Positions 1 to 7,750 of a DNA stretch of 64,000 nucleotides are shown in pieces; the stretch's first letter is position 1; every line of letters begins with the position of its first letter. The notes beneath the pieces are model-generated. The model saw only the letters and a list, made by a program, of their open reading frames with translations, did not search any database and was not told where the DNA came from. Source of the stretch: DASRAA01 sp963814165 (GTDB lineage Bacteria > Acidobacteriota > Terriglobia > Terriglobales > Acidobacteriaceae); NCBI GenBank assembly GCA_963814165.1, contig CAWFBW010000001.1, positions 129,207 to 193,206 on the forward strand, in the 5' to 3' direction. The position numbers and the translations under genes are program-made.

Positions 1-1676
1 ACCTTCGCGACCGCACCGGCCTCACCCAGGTCGTCATCACCGCCGCCGCCGGCGCCGAGATGCACAAGAAGACCGAAGGTCTGCGCTCCGAATACGTCAT
101 CGCCGTCATCGGCCGCGTCAAGCTGCGCGATGCCGGAACCATCAACCCGAACATTCCTACCGGCGAAATCGAGGTCGTGGCCGACGAGCTTCGCCTGCTC
201 AACGACTCCAAGCCGCTGCCGTTCTCGCCCTCTGACAACGACATCGCCAACGAGGAAGTGCGCCTCAAGTACCGCTATCTCGATCTGCGCCGTCCCGAGA
301 TGCACGAGAACATCGCGCTGCGCCATCGCGTCACGCTGGCCATTCGGGAATACCTCAACGCGCAGGGCTTCTACGAGATCGAGACGCCGATGATGACTCG
401 CTCCACGCCGGAAGGCGCGCGCGATTATCTCGTTCCCAGCCGCGTTCATCCCGGCGAGTTCTACGCTCTGCCGCAATCGCCGCAGCAGTTCAAGCAGATC
501 CTGATGATCGCTGGCTTCGACAAGTACTTCCAGATCGCACGCTGCTTCCGCGACGAAGACCTGCGCGCTGACCGCCAACCTGAGTTCACGCAGATCGATC
601 TCGAGATGACCTTCGCGCGGCCCGAAGGCATTTACGCCGTCGTGGAAGGTTTTCTCACTGCGGCGTGGAAGACGATCGGAGTTGACATTGTCACGCCGTT
701 TCCGCGCATGACTTATGACGAAGCGATTCGGTTGTACGGCATCGACAAGCCTGACATGCGGTTGCCTGCGATGTCGGATGTGAAGTCGGCGTTCGCGCCG
801 GAGAATCTGGCGACGCTCAATATCGATCCTGACTTGCCGATCGTCGCCATTGTCACGCCGAACGTTGGAGAGCTATCGCGCAAAGAGCGCGACGACCTCA
901 AGCTTCTTTTCGGAGACCGCAAAGACGCGAAAGTTTTCGAAGACATCAAGCGCCTGGAAAAGACTTTCCCCGACGCCGTGTCAAAGATTCGCGAAATTGC
1001 GAAACCCGGCGAGAGTGACCTGCTTGTCATCGTCGCGGGTGGCAAGCGAGCCGAAGTCGGCAACGCTGCCAAATCGCGCAAGGAAGCCACGGCCATCTAC
1101 GCTGCCGCCGGACAGTTCCGTCTCGCCCTCGGGCAGAAGTTTGCCGCCAAGCACGGAGCGTTCGACAAGCGCGACTTCCGTTTCCTCTGGGTCACCGACT
1201 TCCCCATGTTCGAGTGGGACGAGACCGAGAAGCGCTGGAACGCGGCGCATCATCCCTTCACCTCGCCCCACGAAGAAGACATGGGCATCCTCGAAAGCGA
1301 CCCAGGCGCGGCGCGCTCGCTCGCCTACGACGTGGTGCTCAATGGCACCGAGCTGGGCTCGGGCTCCATTCGTATTCACCGGCAAGACATCCAGAGCATC
1401 ATCTTCAAGGCGCTGGGCATGTCGCCGGAAGAGCAGCAGGCGCGCTTCGGCTACTTCCTCGAGGCGCTGCAATACGGCACGCCCCCGCACGGAGGCATCG
1501 CCCTCGGCCTCGACCGCATCGTGATGATCCTCGCCGGCGCCACCAGCCTGCGCGAAGTCATCCCTTTCCCCAAGACGGCCAAAGCCATCGACCTGATGAT
1601 GGACGCGCCGACGCCTGTGAGCGACAAGCAGCTGAAGGAGTTGGGGATTGGGGTGGTGCCCAAGCGGGACTTGTGA
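1..1676 (+). CDS. aspS: Aspartyl-tRNA synthetase, 5' end outside window
   Basis: Charges tRNA-Asp (or tRNA-Asp/Asn in non-discriminating forms) with aspartate in the cytoplasm. The frame is open from base 3, reading LRDRTGLTQVV just before the first in-window ATG at 60; this is the end of the anticodon-binding OB fold, so the true start lies upstream and the ATG at 60 is internal. Class II motif 2 is visible as FRDEDLRADRQPEFTQ and motif 3 as GIALGLDRIVMILAG. The segment between them is long enough for the bacterial-type GAD insertion. It ends at the TGA at 1674-1676 with no frameshift. The next gene is convergent, so this is the end of its transcription unit. Very secure. Confidence 0.97.
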   Translation, partial: LRDRTGLTQVVITAAAGAEMHKKTEGLRSEYVIAVIGRVKLRDAGTINPNIPTGEIEVVADELRLLNDSKPLPFSPSDNDIANEEVRLKYRYLDLRRPEMHENIALRHRVTLAIREYLNAQGFYEIETPMMTRSTPEGARDYLVPSRVHPGEFYALPQSPQQFKQILMIAGFDKYFQIARCFRDEDLRADRQPEFTQIDLEMTFARPEGIYAVVEGFLTAAWKTIGVDIVTPFPRMTYDEAIRLYGIDKPDMRLPAMSDVKSAFAPENLATLNIDPDLPIVAIVTPNVGELSRKERDDLKLLFGDRKDAKVFEDIKRLEKTFPDAVSKIREIAKPGESDLLVIVAGGKRAEVGNAAKSRKEATAIYAAAGQFRLALGQKFAAKHGAFDKRDFRFLWVTDFPMFEWDETEKRWNAAHHPFTSPHEEDMGILESDPGAARSLAYDVVLNGTELGSGSIRIHRQDIQSIIFKALGMSPEEQQARFGYFLEALQYGTPPHGGIALGLDRIVMILAGATSLREVIPFPKTAKAIDLMMDAPTPVSDKQLKELGIGVVPKRDL

Positions 1677-1677
1677 T

Positions 1678-1710
1678 GGGAGGGGGTACCCCCCTCCCCC
1701 CACCCTTTTT
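1678..1710 (+). terminator. Probable Rho-independent terminator of aspS
   Basis: One base after the aspS stop there is an 8-bp G/C stem (GGGAGGGG at 1678-1685, CCCCTCCC at 1691-1698) with a 5-nt loop. It is followed after CCCACCC by five T residues at 1706-1710. The U-tract is short and offset from the stem, so termination strength is uncertain. Confidence 0.5.
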
Positions 1711-2204
1711 GCAAAATCCTCATTCCATTGGAGATAGGCATCGTAGTCCGCGTAAATTACTCTGCGCGTGGGACTTACAGGCAAATTCCTCTTAATAAAG
1801 GAGTTAGGCGGGATGCTTGGGGACTGGACGGGGGTATTGGCGGCGGGAGGAGCAAGAACGCAACAGCGAGTAAAACCAGTCACAGGTCGAACCACCTACT
1901 AGGGATGGGGTAGTGTCCGGCTGCGTCTCTGGGGACACAGCTCTCCCTCATCGTTCCGTTTGCCATTCTATGCTAAACGGCAGGAGACCGCGCTAGGACA
2001 TAGGTCACGGTGGAGTGTAATAAGAGCGAGGGGACAGTGGTTAGTGGATGGTGGATAGAAAGTTTCGAGTGTCGAGTTTCCAGAACTTCACGCTAGCGCT
2101 CAAGCGGTGCGGACCGTTCGACAAGGCAACGCAGGCTCTGGAGTGCTGTCAGCGGAACCAAATCTACCGCTCACACCGGGGTCCCTAGCGTTACAAACGA
2201 AAAC

Positions 2205-2247
2205 CCCCACTCAAGCGGCCAAAACCGGGCCGCTTGAATGGGGCACC
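2205..2247. repeat. Palindromic intergenic repeat ending in GGGGCACCC
   Basis: The 625-bp gap between aspS and the convergent beta-barrel gene shows no credible gene. It contains a hairpin with arms at 2205-2219 and 2229-2243 (CCCCACTCAAGCGGC pairing with GCCGCTTGAATGGGG, one G-T type mismatch). The 3' arm runs into GGGGCACCC. The same tail follows another palindrome near 55.66 kb, so this looks like a member of a dispersed repeat family; it may also help terminate the convergent transcripts. Confidence 0.55.
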
Positions 2248-2301
2248 CTAGTGAAGATCTTTTGCATCAGACGGAGGGTTGCCCGGGCCACGCGCCGACT
2301 A

Positions 2302-4467
2302 TCAGAAGAAGCGTTTCATGATCAGCCGCCCGACAAAGTTGCCGCGTCTGTCGCCGGGGATCCGATTCAGTGCGGCGACATAGCCAAGTTCAAATCGGGC
2401 CATCACGATATCGATCTGGATGCCTCCGCCGAGTCCGAAGCGGGTGTGATCGTCGAACGCATTGGGAGCAAGCACCTGTCCGGCGTCGAACATGAACAGC
2501 GGCTTGACAGCAAAAAGATTGGCATGGTCGGCGATGAAGTCGGTAATGGGGTTGACGTCCTTTCGGAACAACTCGGTGACTTCCGGCCGGACATCATCTT
2601 TGTTGGTCTGCAACTTGTGGAGAGCGGCTTGCAGTTTCGCTTGTTGGTCCGGTGTCAGGTTGTCGAGTCCTTCCAAGCGAAGGGCTTTCTTTTCGTCGTC
2701 GGTGAGCTTGTCGCGCGCCATCTGGGCAATCAGCAGCGCTTTTCCGCTTTTGGAGACGGCGGTCTTCAAGGCTCCTCGTAGATCAACACACACCTGACAG
2801 CCGAGCTGCACATCAGCGTTCAAGGCTTCGGTGTCATCTTTGGTGACCGCCCTGGAAGCGACCCAGTCGTGAGGTATCACGGGCTGCGACCATCTGGGAA
2901 TTGGAACGCTTAAGCTGAGGTTGGTATGCCAATAGGAAGTTCCGCCACGCTGGACGCCGCCGGGCCCCAAAACACCCGCCTGGCTGACGCCGAAGGCCCG
3001 CATAAGGGGACCGCGAGCGCTCGGGAGGTCGTCATAGAGAAAATTCGTAAACTGACTGCCGCCGAAGAAACGAGCGTACTCAGGAACCGTTCCCCACGCT
3101 CCTCCTGCGCCGGCAATTAGCTCAAGCCCAAAGGTTTGCTCGGCCCTAATGGGATCTTTGGCGTAGGAAGCGATACACTTGGTTCCGTTAACGTTGATCT
3201 TTCGCTGATAGTTCTTCCTGGGTGGGATGGGAATTTCTTTGCCGTAGCCTACTAATATGGTCGCCCGCGTGTAGGCTGCCGACGAACCGTTGAGGAGTCC
3301 GCGATCGACGGTCAGGGCTGAACGGACGAGGCCCTTCCAGAACATGCCGTCGGTGACAACCTGGGATCCAAAGGAATTTTGTACGGCTGCCTCGGAAGAC
3401 GGTAGCACGCCGGGGCTGAGATTGTTGTTCGAATAGTTGTAATTGCCGGCGATCTTGACGAGTTGGAAGAGATCGCTACTGGTCGGGACGTCAACCTCGA
3501 ACTCAACGAGAGCCGCATTGCGGCGATACGTACTCTCGCCTTGCGGACGCTCGTCGGCGTCGAATGACGCATTGAGCGAAATGTTTTGCAAGGCGCGTCG
3601 CGGACGTGTGTTCAACCACTTTAAGTTGACGTTTCCGTTGTAGTACCTCTGGTTGACGGACTTCAGTCCCTTCAAGCCGAGTAATAGTTGTTCGGGAGAG
3701 ACTTCTTGTGACTTCTTGGGTACAGGGGTAGCTCGTGAGGGGCTTCTAACCTCCCCCTCCAGAGCTTTATCCCGTATGGGTACTGTCCCATCAGCTGACT
3801 CCGGTTCTGCATCTGTGCCGTGCGTAGCCTGATTGCTGGCATCGCTGCGGCCCAGGCCCAGCAGGTCAGTGGTAGTAGCGAAGCCGAGCGCATATCCGTA
3901 GGCTTCATCTCGTACGGAGGTAATGCTGGGATTCAGCCGAAGCAGTGGCCGCGGAATCATGGCGTAGAACTTCGTCAGCGCAGAGCGAGGCAGCAATACA
4001 AGGTACGGGCTGGAGTTCAGAACGTTGATGTCGAGCGAATAGACCTTCAGGACGACATCAACGCATTGTTGCACCAGCGGTTGCTGGCCGGGGAAGGAAC
4101 TGGTGCATTGCTTAGGGTCGATGCGATCAACGCACTGCAGATCGACCAGGCTGGCGGAAGCGACGAGCTTGTCGCCTTGGGCAAGGAGGCTTTCAACCGC
4201 CTGATGCAGGGAAAGATATTGCGTGACTTCCTCCTGATAGGCGCTGGCCCGCAGTGCACTGTAGGGCTCCCCCCGGTGCAGGTTGAGTTGAGCCTTCAGG
4301 CCCGCAGGAACAAGGCCCAGGAAGGCCTCGACCCGGACCTCTCGAACTACGAAACCGTTGATCACGGAACTATCGACACATTGTGCCCGGCAGATGCCCG
4401 CGCTCCAGCAGCACAACAAAAATACTGCAAGAGCTGAGGGAGCGCGGGCTGGACTCCTTCGCTCCAT
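2302..4467 (-). CDS. Outer-membrane beta-barrel protein, Omp85/BamA-like C-terminus
   Basis: About 721 residues. A hydrophobic signal peptide (ALAVFLLCCWSAGICRA) is followed by a Cys-rich N-terminal region with a POTRA-like segment (VVREVRVEAFLGLVP) and a long C-terminal region with alternating hydrophobic strands. The segment FGGSQFTNFLYDDLPSARG resembles the substrate-channel region of Omp85 proteins. The last strand ends in Phe (VGRLIMKRFF), the usual barrel-insertion signal. The ATG at 4467 is preferred because it lies 8 nt after the stop of the upstream gene, suggesting translational coupling; ATG 4497 or GTG 4500 are alternatives and none has a clear ribosome binding site. Role unknown; outer-membrane assembly, lipid transport or secretion are possible. 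Confidence 0.6.
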   Translation of the reverse strand: MERRSPARAPSALAVFLLCCWSAGICRAQCVDSSVINGFVVREVRVEAFLGLVPAGLKAQLNLHRGEPYSALRASAYQEEVTQYLSLHQAVESLLAQGDKLVASASLVDLQCVDRIDPKQCTSSFPGQQPLVQQCVDVVLKVYSLDINVLNSSPYLVLLPRSALTKFYAMIPRPLLRLNPSITSVRDEAYGYALGFATTTDLLGLGRSDASNQATHGTDAEPESADGTVPIRDKALEGEVRSPSRATPVPKKSQEVSPEQLLLGLKGLKSVNQRYYNGNVNLKWLNTRPRRALQNISLNASFDADERPQGESTYRRNAALVEFEVDVPTSSDLFQLVKIAGNYNYSNNNLSPGVLPSSEAAVQNSFGSQVVTDGMFWKGLVRSALTVDRGLLNGSSAAYTRATILVGYGKEIPIPPRKNYQRKINVNGTKCIASYAKDPIRAEQTFGLELIAGAGGAWGTVPEYARFFGGSQFTNFLYDDLPSARGPLMRAFGVSQAGVLGPGGVQRGGTSYWHTNLSLSVPIPRWSQPVIPHDWVASRAVTKDDTEALNADVQLGCQVCVDLRGALKTAVSKSGKALLIAQMARDKLTDDEKKALRLEGLDNLTPDQQAKLQAALHKLQTNKDDVRPEVTELFRKDVNPITDFIADHANLFAVKPLFMFDAGQVLAPNAFDDHTRFGLGGGIQIDIVMARFELGYVAALNRIPGDRRGNFVGRLIMKRFF

Positions 4468-4474
4468 CGGGTTT

Positions 4475-4966
4475 TCAGAGGGCGAAGTTCGCGACATCAC
4501 TCGAGGCAGCTTTCACTTCGGCCTTGGTCTGCTCAAGCTGCTCGGGAGGCATGTCCTTGGCATCTTTCAGGTCGAGAACAGCGGGACCTGCGCGGTTGAC
4601 CAATACATCAGCCTGTTTGTCGTTTACGCCGTTGGCAAAGGTTGCAGCCAAGCCTTGCTGCTCGACGGGCGTCTGGCCAGTATAGGATACATGTACCAGT
4701 TGATCGAAGTCGGATCCGGTGGCCTGCTTCTTGTAGAGATCGAATACCAGCTTCCAGATGGGATCGGCCTGCGGCGTACAACTTCTTTCGACCTGCACCT
4801 CAATCTTGAATCCGGATTTTGGATTGAACACCATCACTTGAAGTACGAACGGCTTACAGGTTTTTACCGCGGTGTCAACGACCTTAAGGCTGTCTGTAGG
4901 TACCACAGCGGGCAAAGTGGTGTTGGACATGTTGGCTTTCTTCTTCTTTGATTTCACAGCTCCCAC
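4475..4966 (-). CDS. Hypothetical protein coupled to the beta-barrel gene
   Basis: 163 residues with no recognised family. The GTG start at 4966 has a strong AGGAGG six bases upstream, which decides it. The N-terminus is lysine-rich (KSKKKK) with no signal peptide or membrane helix. The middle is beta-rich (PFVLQVMVFNPKSGFKIEVQ) and the C-terminal quarter is acidic and helical (DAKDMPPEQLEQTKAEVK). It lies directly upstream of the beta-barrel gene in the same direction, so a joint function is likely. Its chemistry cannot be guessed from sequence. Confidence 0.6.
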   Translation of the reverse strand: MGAVKSKKKKANMSNTTLPAVVPTDSLKVVDTAVKTCKPFVLQVMVFNPKSGFKIEVQVERSCTPQADPIWKLVFDLYKKQATGSDFDQLVHVSYTGQTPVEQQGLAATFANGVNDKQADVLVNRAGPAVLDLKDAKDMPPEQLEQTKAEVKAASSDVANFAL

Positions 4967-5380
4967 AATCTACCTCCTCTTCCGTGCTGATCTAGTTACT
5001 CGATGCAAATGTGCGCCCACCCATTCAAACAATGTATGACTCTTGTCTAGCTGCACGAATGTCAAATAACACCGGTAGGCAGCTGACTTCTCTCTTTCAA
5101 TGAAATGGCCGAATAGAATCCAGACTAGCAGCCAAAGCCCTTAAGCTATGGAAGGGAATGAGCAGCGGGATGACGAAGCAGCCGCTGCAGGCCCACAAGA
5201 AACCAAGCTCATCGAAGCTTCGCAAGTAAGTTAAATCTAGTTCTGAATCCGGATCTAGTACGAAAGTGCTGGGATAGTGAGGCTGCCGCTCGCGAATGTC
5301 AATAGCCTATAAGTGCCAAATGCAAAGAAAAATGCGCTAGACTATGGGATTGACCTGAGGGCACAACTCAGCTGGTGCTC

Positions 5381-5422
5381 GGAAAGCAGATCCCCCGTCC
5401 GCCGCGGCGGACGAGGGATGAC
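5381..5422. repeat. Palindromic repeat with GCAGATCCC...GGGATGAC ends
   Basis: The 505-bp gap 4967-5471 has no supported gene. At 5396-5413 it carries a perfect 18-base palindrome (CGTCCGCCGCGGCGGACG), extended by CCC on the left and AGGG on the right and flanked by GGAAAGCAGAT and GATGAC. Similar AAAGCAGATCCC and GGGATGACA pieces recur at 6.1 and 55.4-55.7 kb. Confidence 0.55.
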
Positions 5423-5471
5423 ATTCATAAAGGGAGGCCTAACCGCACTGCCGGCCTCGTCTGGAGGAATC

Positions 5472-6051
5472 ATGTCGAGCGCAAGGAGAGCGACGGTAAC
5501 GCTGCACATGGTTGCAAGCCTGGACGGCTTCATCGCCAAGAAGGACAACAGCATTTCGTGGATGGACAGTCCTGGCGACGTCGTACGAAAAAGGGGTTAC
5601 TGCCGACGGCGCTGAGGTCCTCCAGTCGATTGACTGCTACGTGCTGGGTTCTCGCACCTATGAGCATGCGCTCGAACTCGGCTGGCCCTATGGCGATACT
5701 CCGACGGTCGTGGTGACCAGCAGACAACTGCCGTCCACGAGGAAGAGCGTGGAGTTCTACTCTGGCGACCTTAAGCGATTGGTGGGTGAGGTACTCGCGC
5801 CGCGACACGGAAACATCTGGCTGGTGGGCGGGGCGATGTTAGGCCAGAGCTTTCTGAGGCTCGGCCTGGTGGATGAAATCCGATTGATGATAGCGCCGGT
5901 CACATTGGGGGACGGACTGCACCTGTTCGGCGATTCCGGCACCGAGCAGAAGTGGCTGCTGAAAAACGCTGTCGCTTACAAGGACGGCTATGTTGACTTA
6001 TCGTACCGGCGACGCGAACTAAGCGACTCCGAGAGGCGGACTCATGAATAG
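5472..6051 (+). CDS. DHFR-like (RibD C-terminal domain) reductase, frameshifted
   Basis: Dihydrofolate-reductase-fold protein of the RibD_C/YwjB type; such proteins are probably NADPH-dependent but most have no known substrate. The start ATG at 5472 has GGAGG four bases upstream. The N-terminal strand and signature TVTLHMVASLDGFIAKKD are in this frame. From about 5580 the family sequence continues in the +1 frame (SYEKGVTADGAEVLQ, YVLGSRTYEHALELGWPYGD, WLVGGAMLGQSFL, DEIRLMIAPVTLGDG). The span 5472-6051 is one base over a multiple of three, so a single extra base near GTCGTACGAAAAAGGGG explains it. This is either a sequencing error or a recent pseudogene; intact it would be about 190 residues, normal for the family. 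Confidence 0.75.
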
Positions 6052-6105
6052 CCCGCATGCTGGAATTCGAGGTCCCTCAGGGCCAAAGAGGCTGCTGAAA
6101 ACGTC

Positions 6106-6192
6106 GAAAAGCAGATCCCTCGCGGACTGAAGCCCGCTCGGTACGACCAAAATTAAGGATCGATGCGGCAGGACTGAAGCCGTGCCCTTTCA
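6106..6192. repeat. Dispersed intergenic repeat (GAAAAGCAGATCCCTCGCGG / GACTGAAGCC units)
   Basis: GAAAAGCAGATCCCTCGCGG at 6106-6125 recurs with one extra A at 55567-55587. The following GGACTGAAGCCCGCTC and AGGACTGAAGCCGTGCCCTTTCAA units recur in diverged form at about 63468-63540 (GGACTAAAGTCCGCTC, CGACTAAAGCCGTACCCTTTCAA). The repeat sits between the 3' ends of two convergent genes. Confidence 0.6.
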
Positions 6193-6200
6193 AGGCTCGC

Positions 6201-7562
6201 TTACTCCGCCGGCACGTCGAAGTTGACCAGATCGGCCTGGAAGCCGCGAGTCTTGACGGCACCGTAGGCAACGCCGGCCAGCATCCAGATGGAGCCGGCG
6301 ATCAGAGCCATCGTGGAGAGGTGCAGCCACAGGGCCCCGCAGATGAGGAACCCGAACAGCGGAACCAGCAGGTTCGAGAGCGACCGATTGGCTCCTCGAA
6401 TGAAGTAGTGGGTGAGCGAGGCGATGTTGACGCCCATGAAGGCAATCAGCGCGCCGTAGTTGAGCAGCTCGGCGGCGCGGTCGTAGTCGCGGATGATGTA
6501 CGCCCCCACCAGAGCCACCACTCCGACAACGATGACGTTATTGCGGGGGATGCGGGTGCGGGGATCGATGGCTCCGAAAAACGACTTGGGGATCGCGTTA
6601 CTGCGTCCCATGCCGTAGAGCAAGCGGGCGGCGCCCAGTTGGGCCCCCATGCCGGAGCCGATGGTGGCGATCAGCAACGTGATGGTGATGGCGAACGAGA
6701 TGGCGGCTCCGCCCGCGATGGCAGCCACATGGGCGAAGGCGCGCTCGGCTTCGGCTGCCGAGTATCCGTATCCGGGGCGAAGAAGTTGCGCCGAATATAC
6801 CTCGGCGGAAGCGAGAATGCCGGTGATCACGCAGACCAGCACCGTCGCCAGCAGGATGTTGCGCTTGGGGTTGTGGACTTCTTCGGAGAGCGTGGAGATG
6901 CCGTCGAATCCGATGTAGGTGAGCACAGCGAGCGAGGTTCCGTGCAGCAAGACCTTCGGAGTGAACGCATGCGGGTTGTAGAACGGTTGCAGAAAGAACG
7001 CCGCGGTATGAGGGCCGTTGGACGTGAGGTAGCGGATGGTGACGCCGAAGAACGCCACGATCACGACGCCCATGGCGGCGAAGAGTACCTGGTTGATGCG
7101 CGCCGAGGTTTCGACGCCGCGCAGGTTCAGCAGCGTAAATAGCAGCGCAAATGCGATAAACCACCAGCGCGGCGAGACTCCGGGGAAGAAGTCGAGCATG
7201 GCCTTTCCGCACCAGATGGTGCAGATGAGCGGGTTGATCATGTAGTCCATGGTCATGCTCCAGCCGGTAACGAAGCCGAGGGCGGGATGGATCTCGCGCC
7301 CGACGTAGGTGTACGCCGAGCCCGCGCTAGGGTAGACGCGCGCCATGCGTCCGTAGCTGATGGCGGTGAACACCATCGCCACCATGCCGATGAGGATGCA
7401 AGTCACGACTTGTCCCTGGCTGGCGTTGGCGAAGACGCCGTAGCCGGGCATGGGCGCAGTGGGCTGGATGACGATGATGCCGTAGAAGACGAGGTCCCAG
7501 AGGCCGAGCGCGCGTTTCAGGCCGGGTGCGGCGGCGGTATTCCCCGCAGTTGAGCTAGACAT
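6201..7562 (-). CDS. APC-superfamily amino acid/polyamine permease
   Basis: About 453 residues and roughly 12 hydrophobic helices; inner-membrane secondary transporter. Start ATG 7562 (MSSSTAGN) is chosen because the family homology begins just after it (LKRALGLWDLVFYGIIVIQP) and a GAAGGGA sequence precedes it; an ATG 57 bases further upstream is less likely. The APC signature in helix 1 (YGIIVIQPTAPMPGYG), the loop SYGRMARVYPSAGSAYTYVG and the helix 6 region YIGFDGISTLSEEVHNPKR are all present. The substrate cannot be set from sequence. It diverges from the secreted glycosidase at 7751, and a perfect 6-bp dyad lies between them. Confidence 0.85.
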   Translation of the reverse strand: MSSSTAGNTAAAPGLKRALGLWDLVFYGIIVIQPTAPMPGYGVFANASQGQVVTCILIGMVAMVFTAISYGRMARVYPSAGSAYTYVGREIHPALGFVTGWSMTMDYMINPLICTIWCGKAMLDFFPGVSPRWWFIAFALLFTLLNLRGVETSARINQVLFAAMGVVIVAFFGVTIRYLTSNGPHTAAFFLQPFYNPHAFTPKVLLHGTSLAVLTYIGFDGISTLSEEVHNPKRNILLATVLVCVITGILASAEVYSAQLLRPGYGYSAAEAERAFAHVAAIAGGAAISFAITITLLIATIGSGMGAQLGAARLLYGMGRSNAIPKSFFGAIDPRTRIPRNNVIVVGVVALVGAYIIRDYDRAAELLNYGALIAFMGVNIASLTHYFIRGANRSLSNLLVPLFGFLICGALWLHLSTMALIAGSIWMLAGVAYGAVKTRGFQADLVNFDVPAE

Positions 7563-7599
7563 GTTGAGCGGAATTCCCTTCCCGTGGACGGAAGCTGAA

Positions 7600-7618
7600 T
7601 GACAAATGATGATTGTCA
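7600..7618. promoter_or_regulatory. Operator-like dyad upstream of the permease
   Basis: Perfect inverted repeat TGACAA-N7-TTGTCA in the 188-bp divergent region between the permease and glycosidase genes, 38 bases upstream of the permease start. Size and spacing fit a dimeric repressor site. No regulator gene is adjacent, so which gene it controls is unknown. Confidence 0.4.
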
Positions 7619-7750
7619 CACGGGGAGGGCGGAACCGACGGTTCGATTCTTGCGTCAGCCGGTGGCAATCGGACCTCGGTGCCCGTCACCAAGGTCGCAT
7701 CACTGCTGCGCTGAAGTGACATCATGTACCATGCATGGCGAGGAACTTCT

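Noticed and set aside
981..1895. 304-residue open frame on the minus strand across aspS
   Set aside because: Shadow of a GC-rich coding region; composition is Arg/Pro/Ala-rich, no family resemblance, and aspS on the other strand is unmistakable.
1728..1913. 61-residue plus-strand open frame after aspS
   Set aside because: Glycine-rich, no ribosome binding site and no homology; lies beyond the probable aspS terminator.
6321..7142. 273-residue plus-strand open frame across the permease
   Set aside because: Asp/Glu/Gly/His-rich antisense of membrane helices; not a protein.
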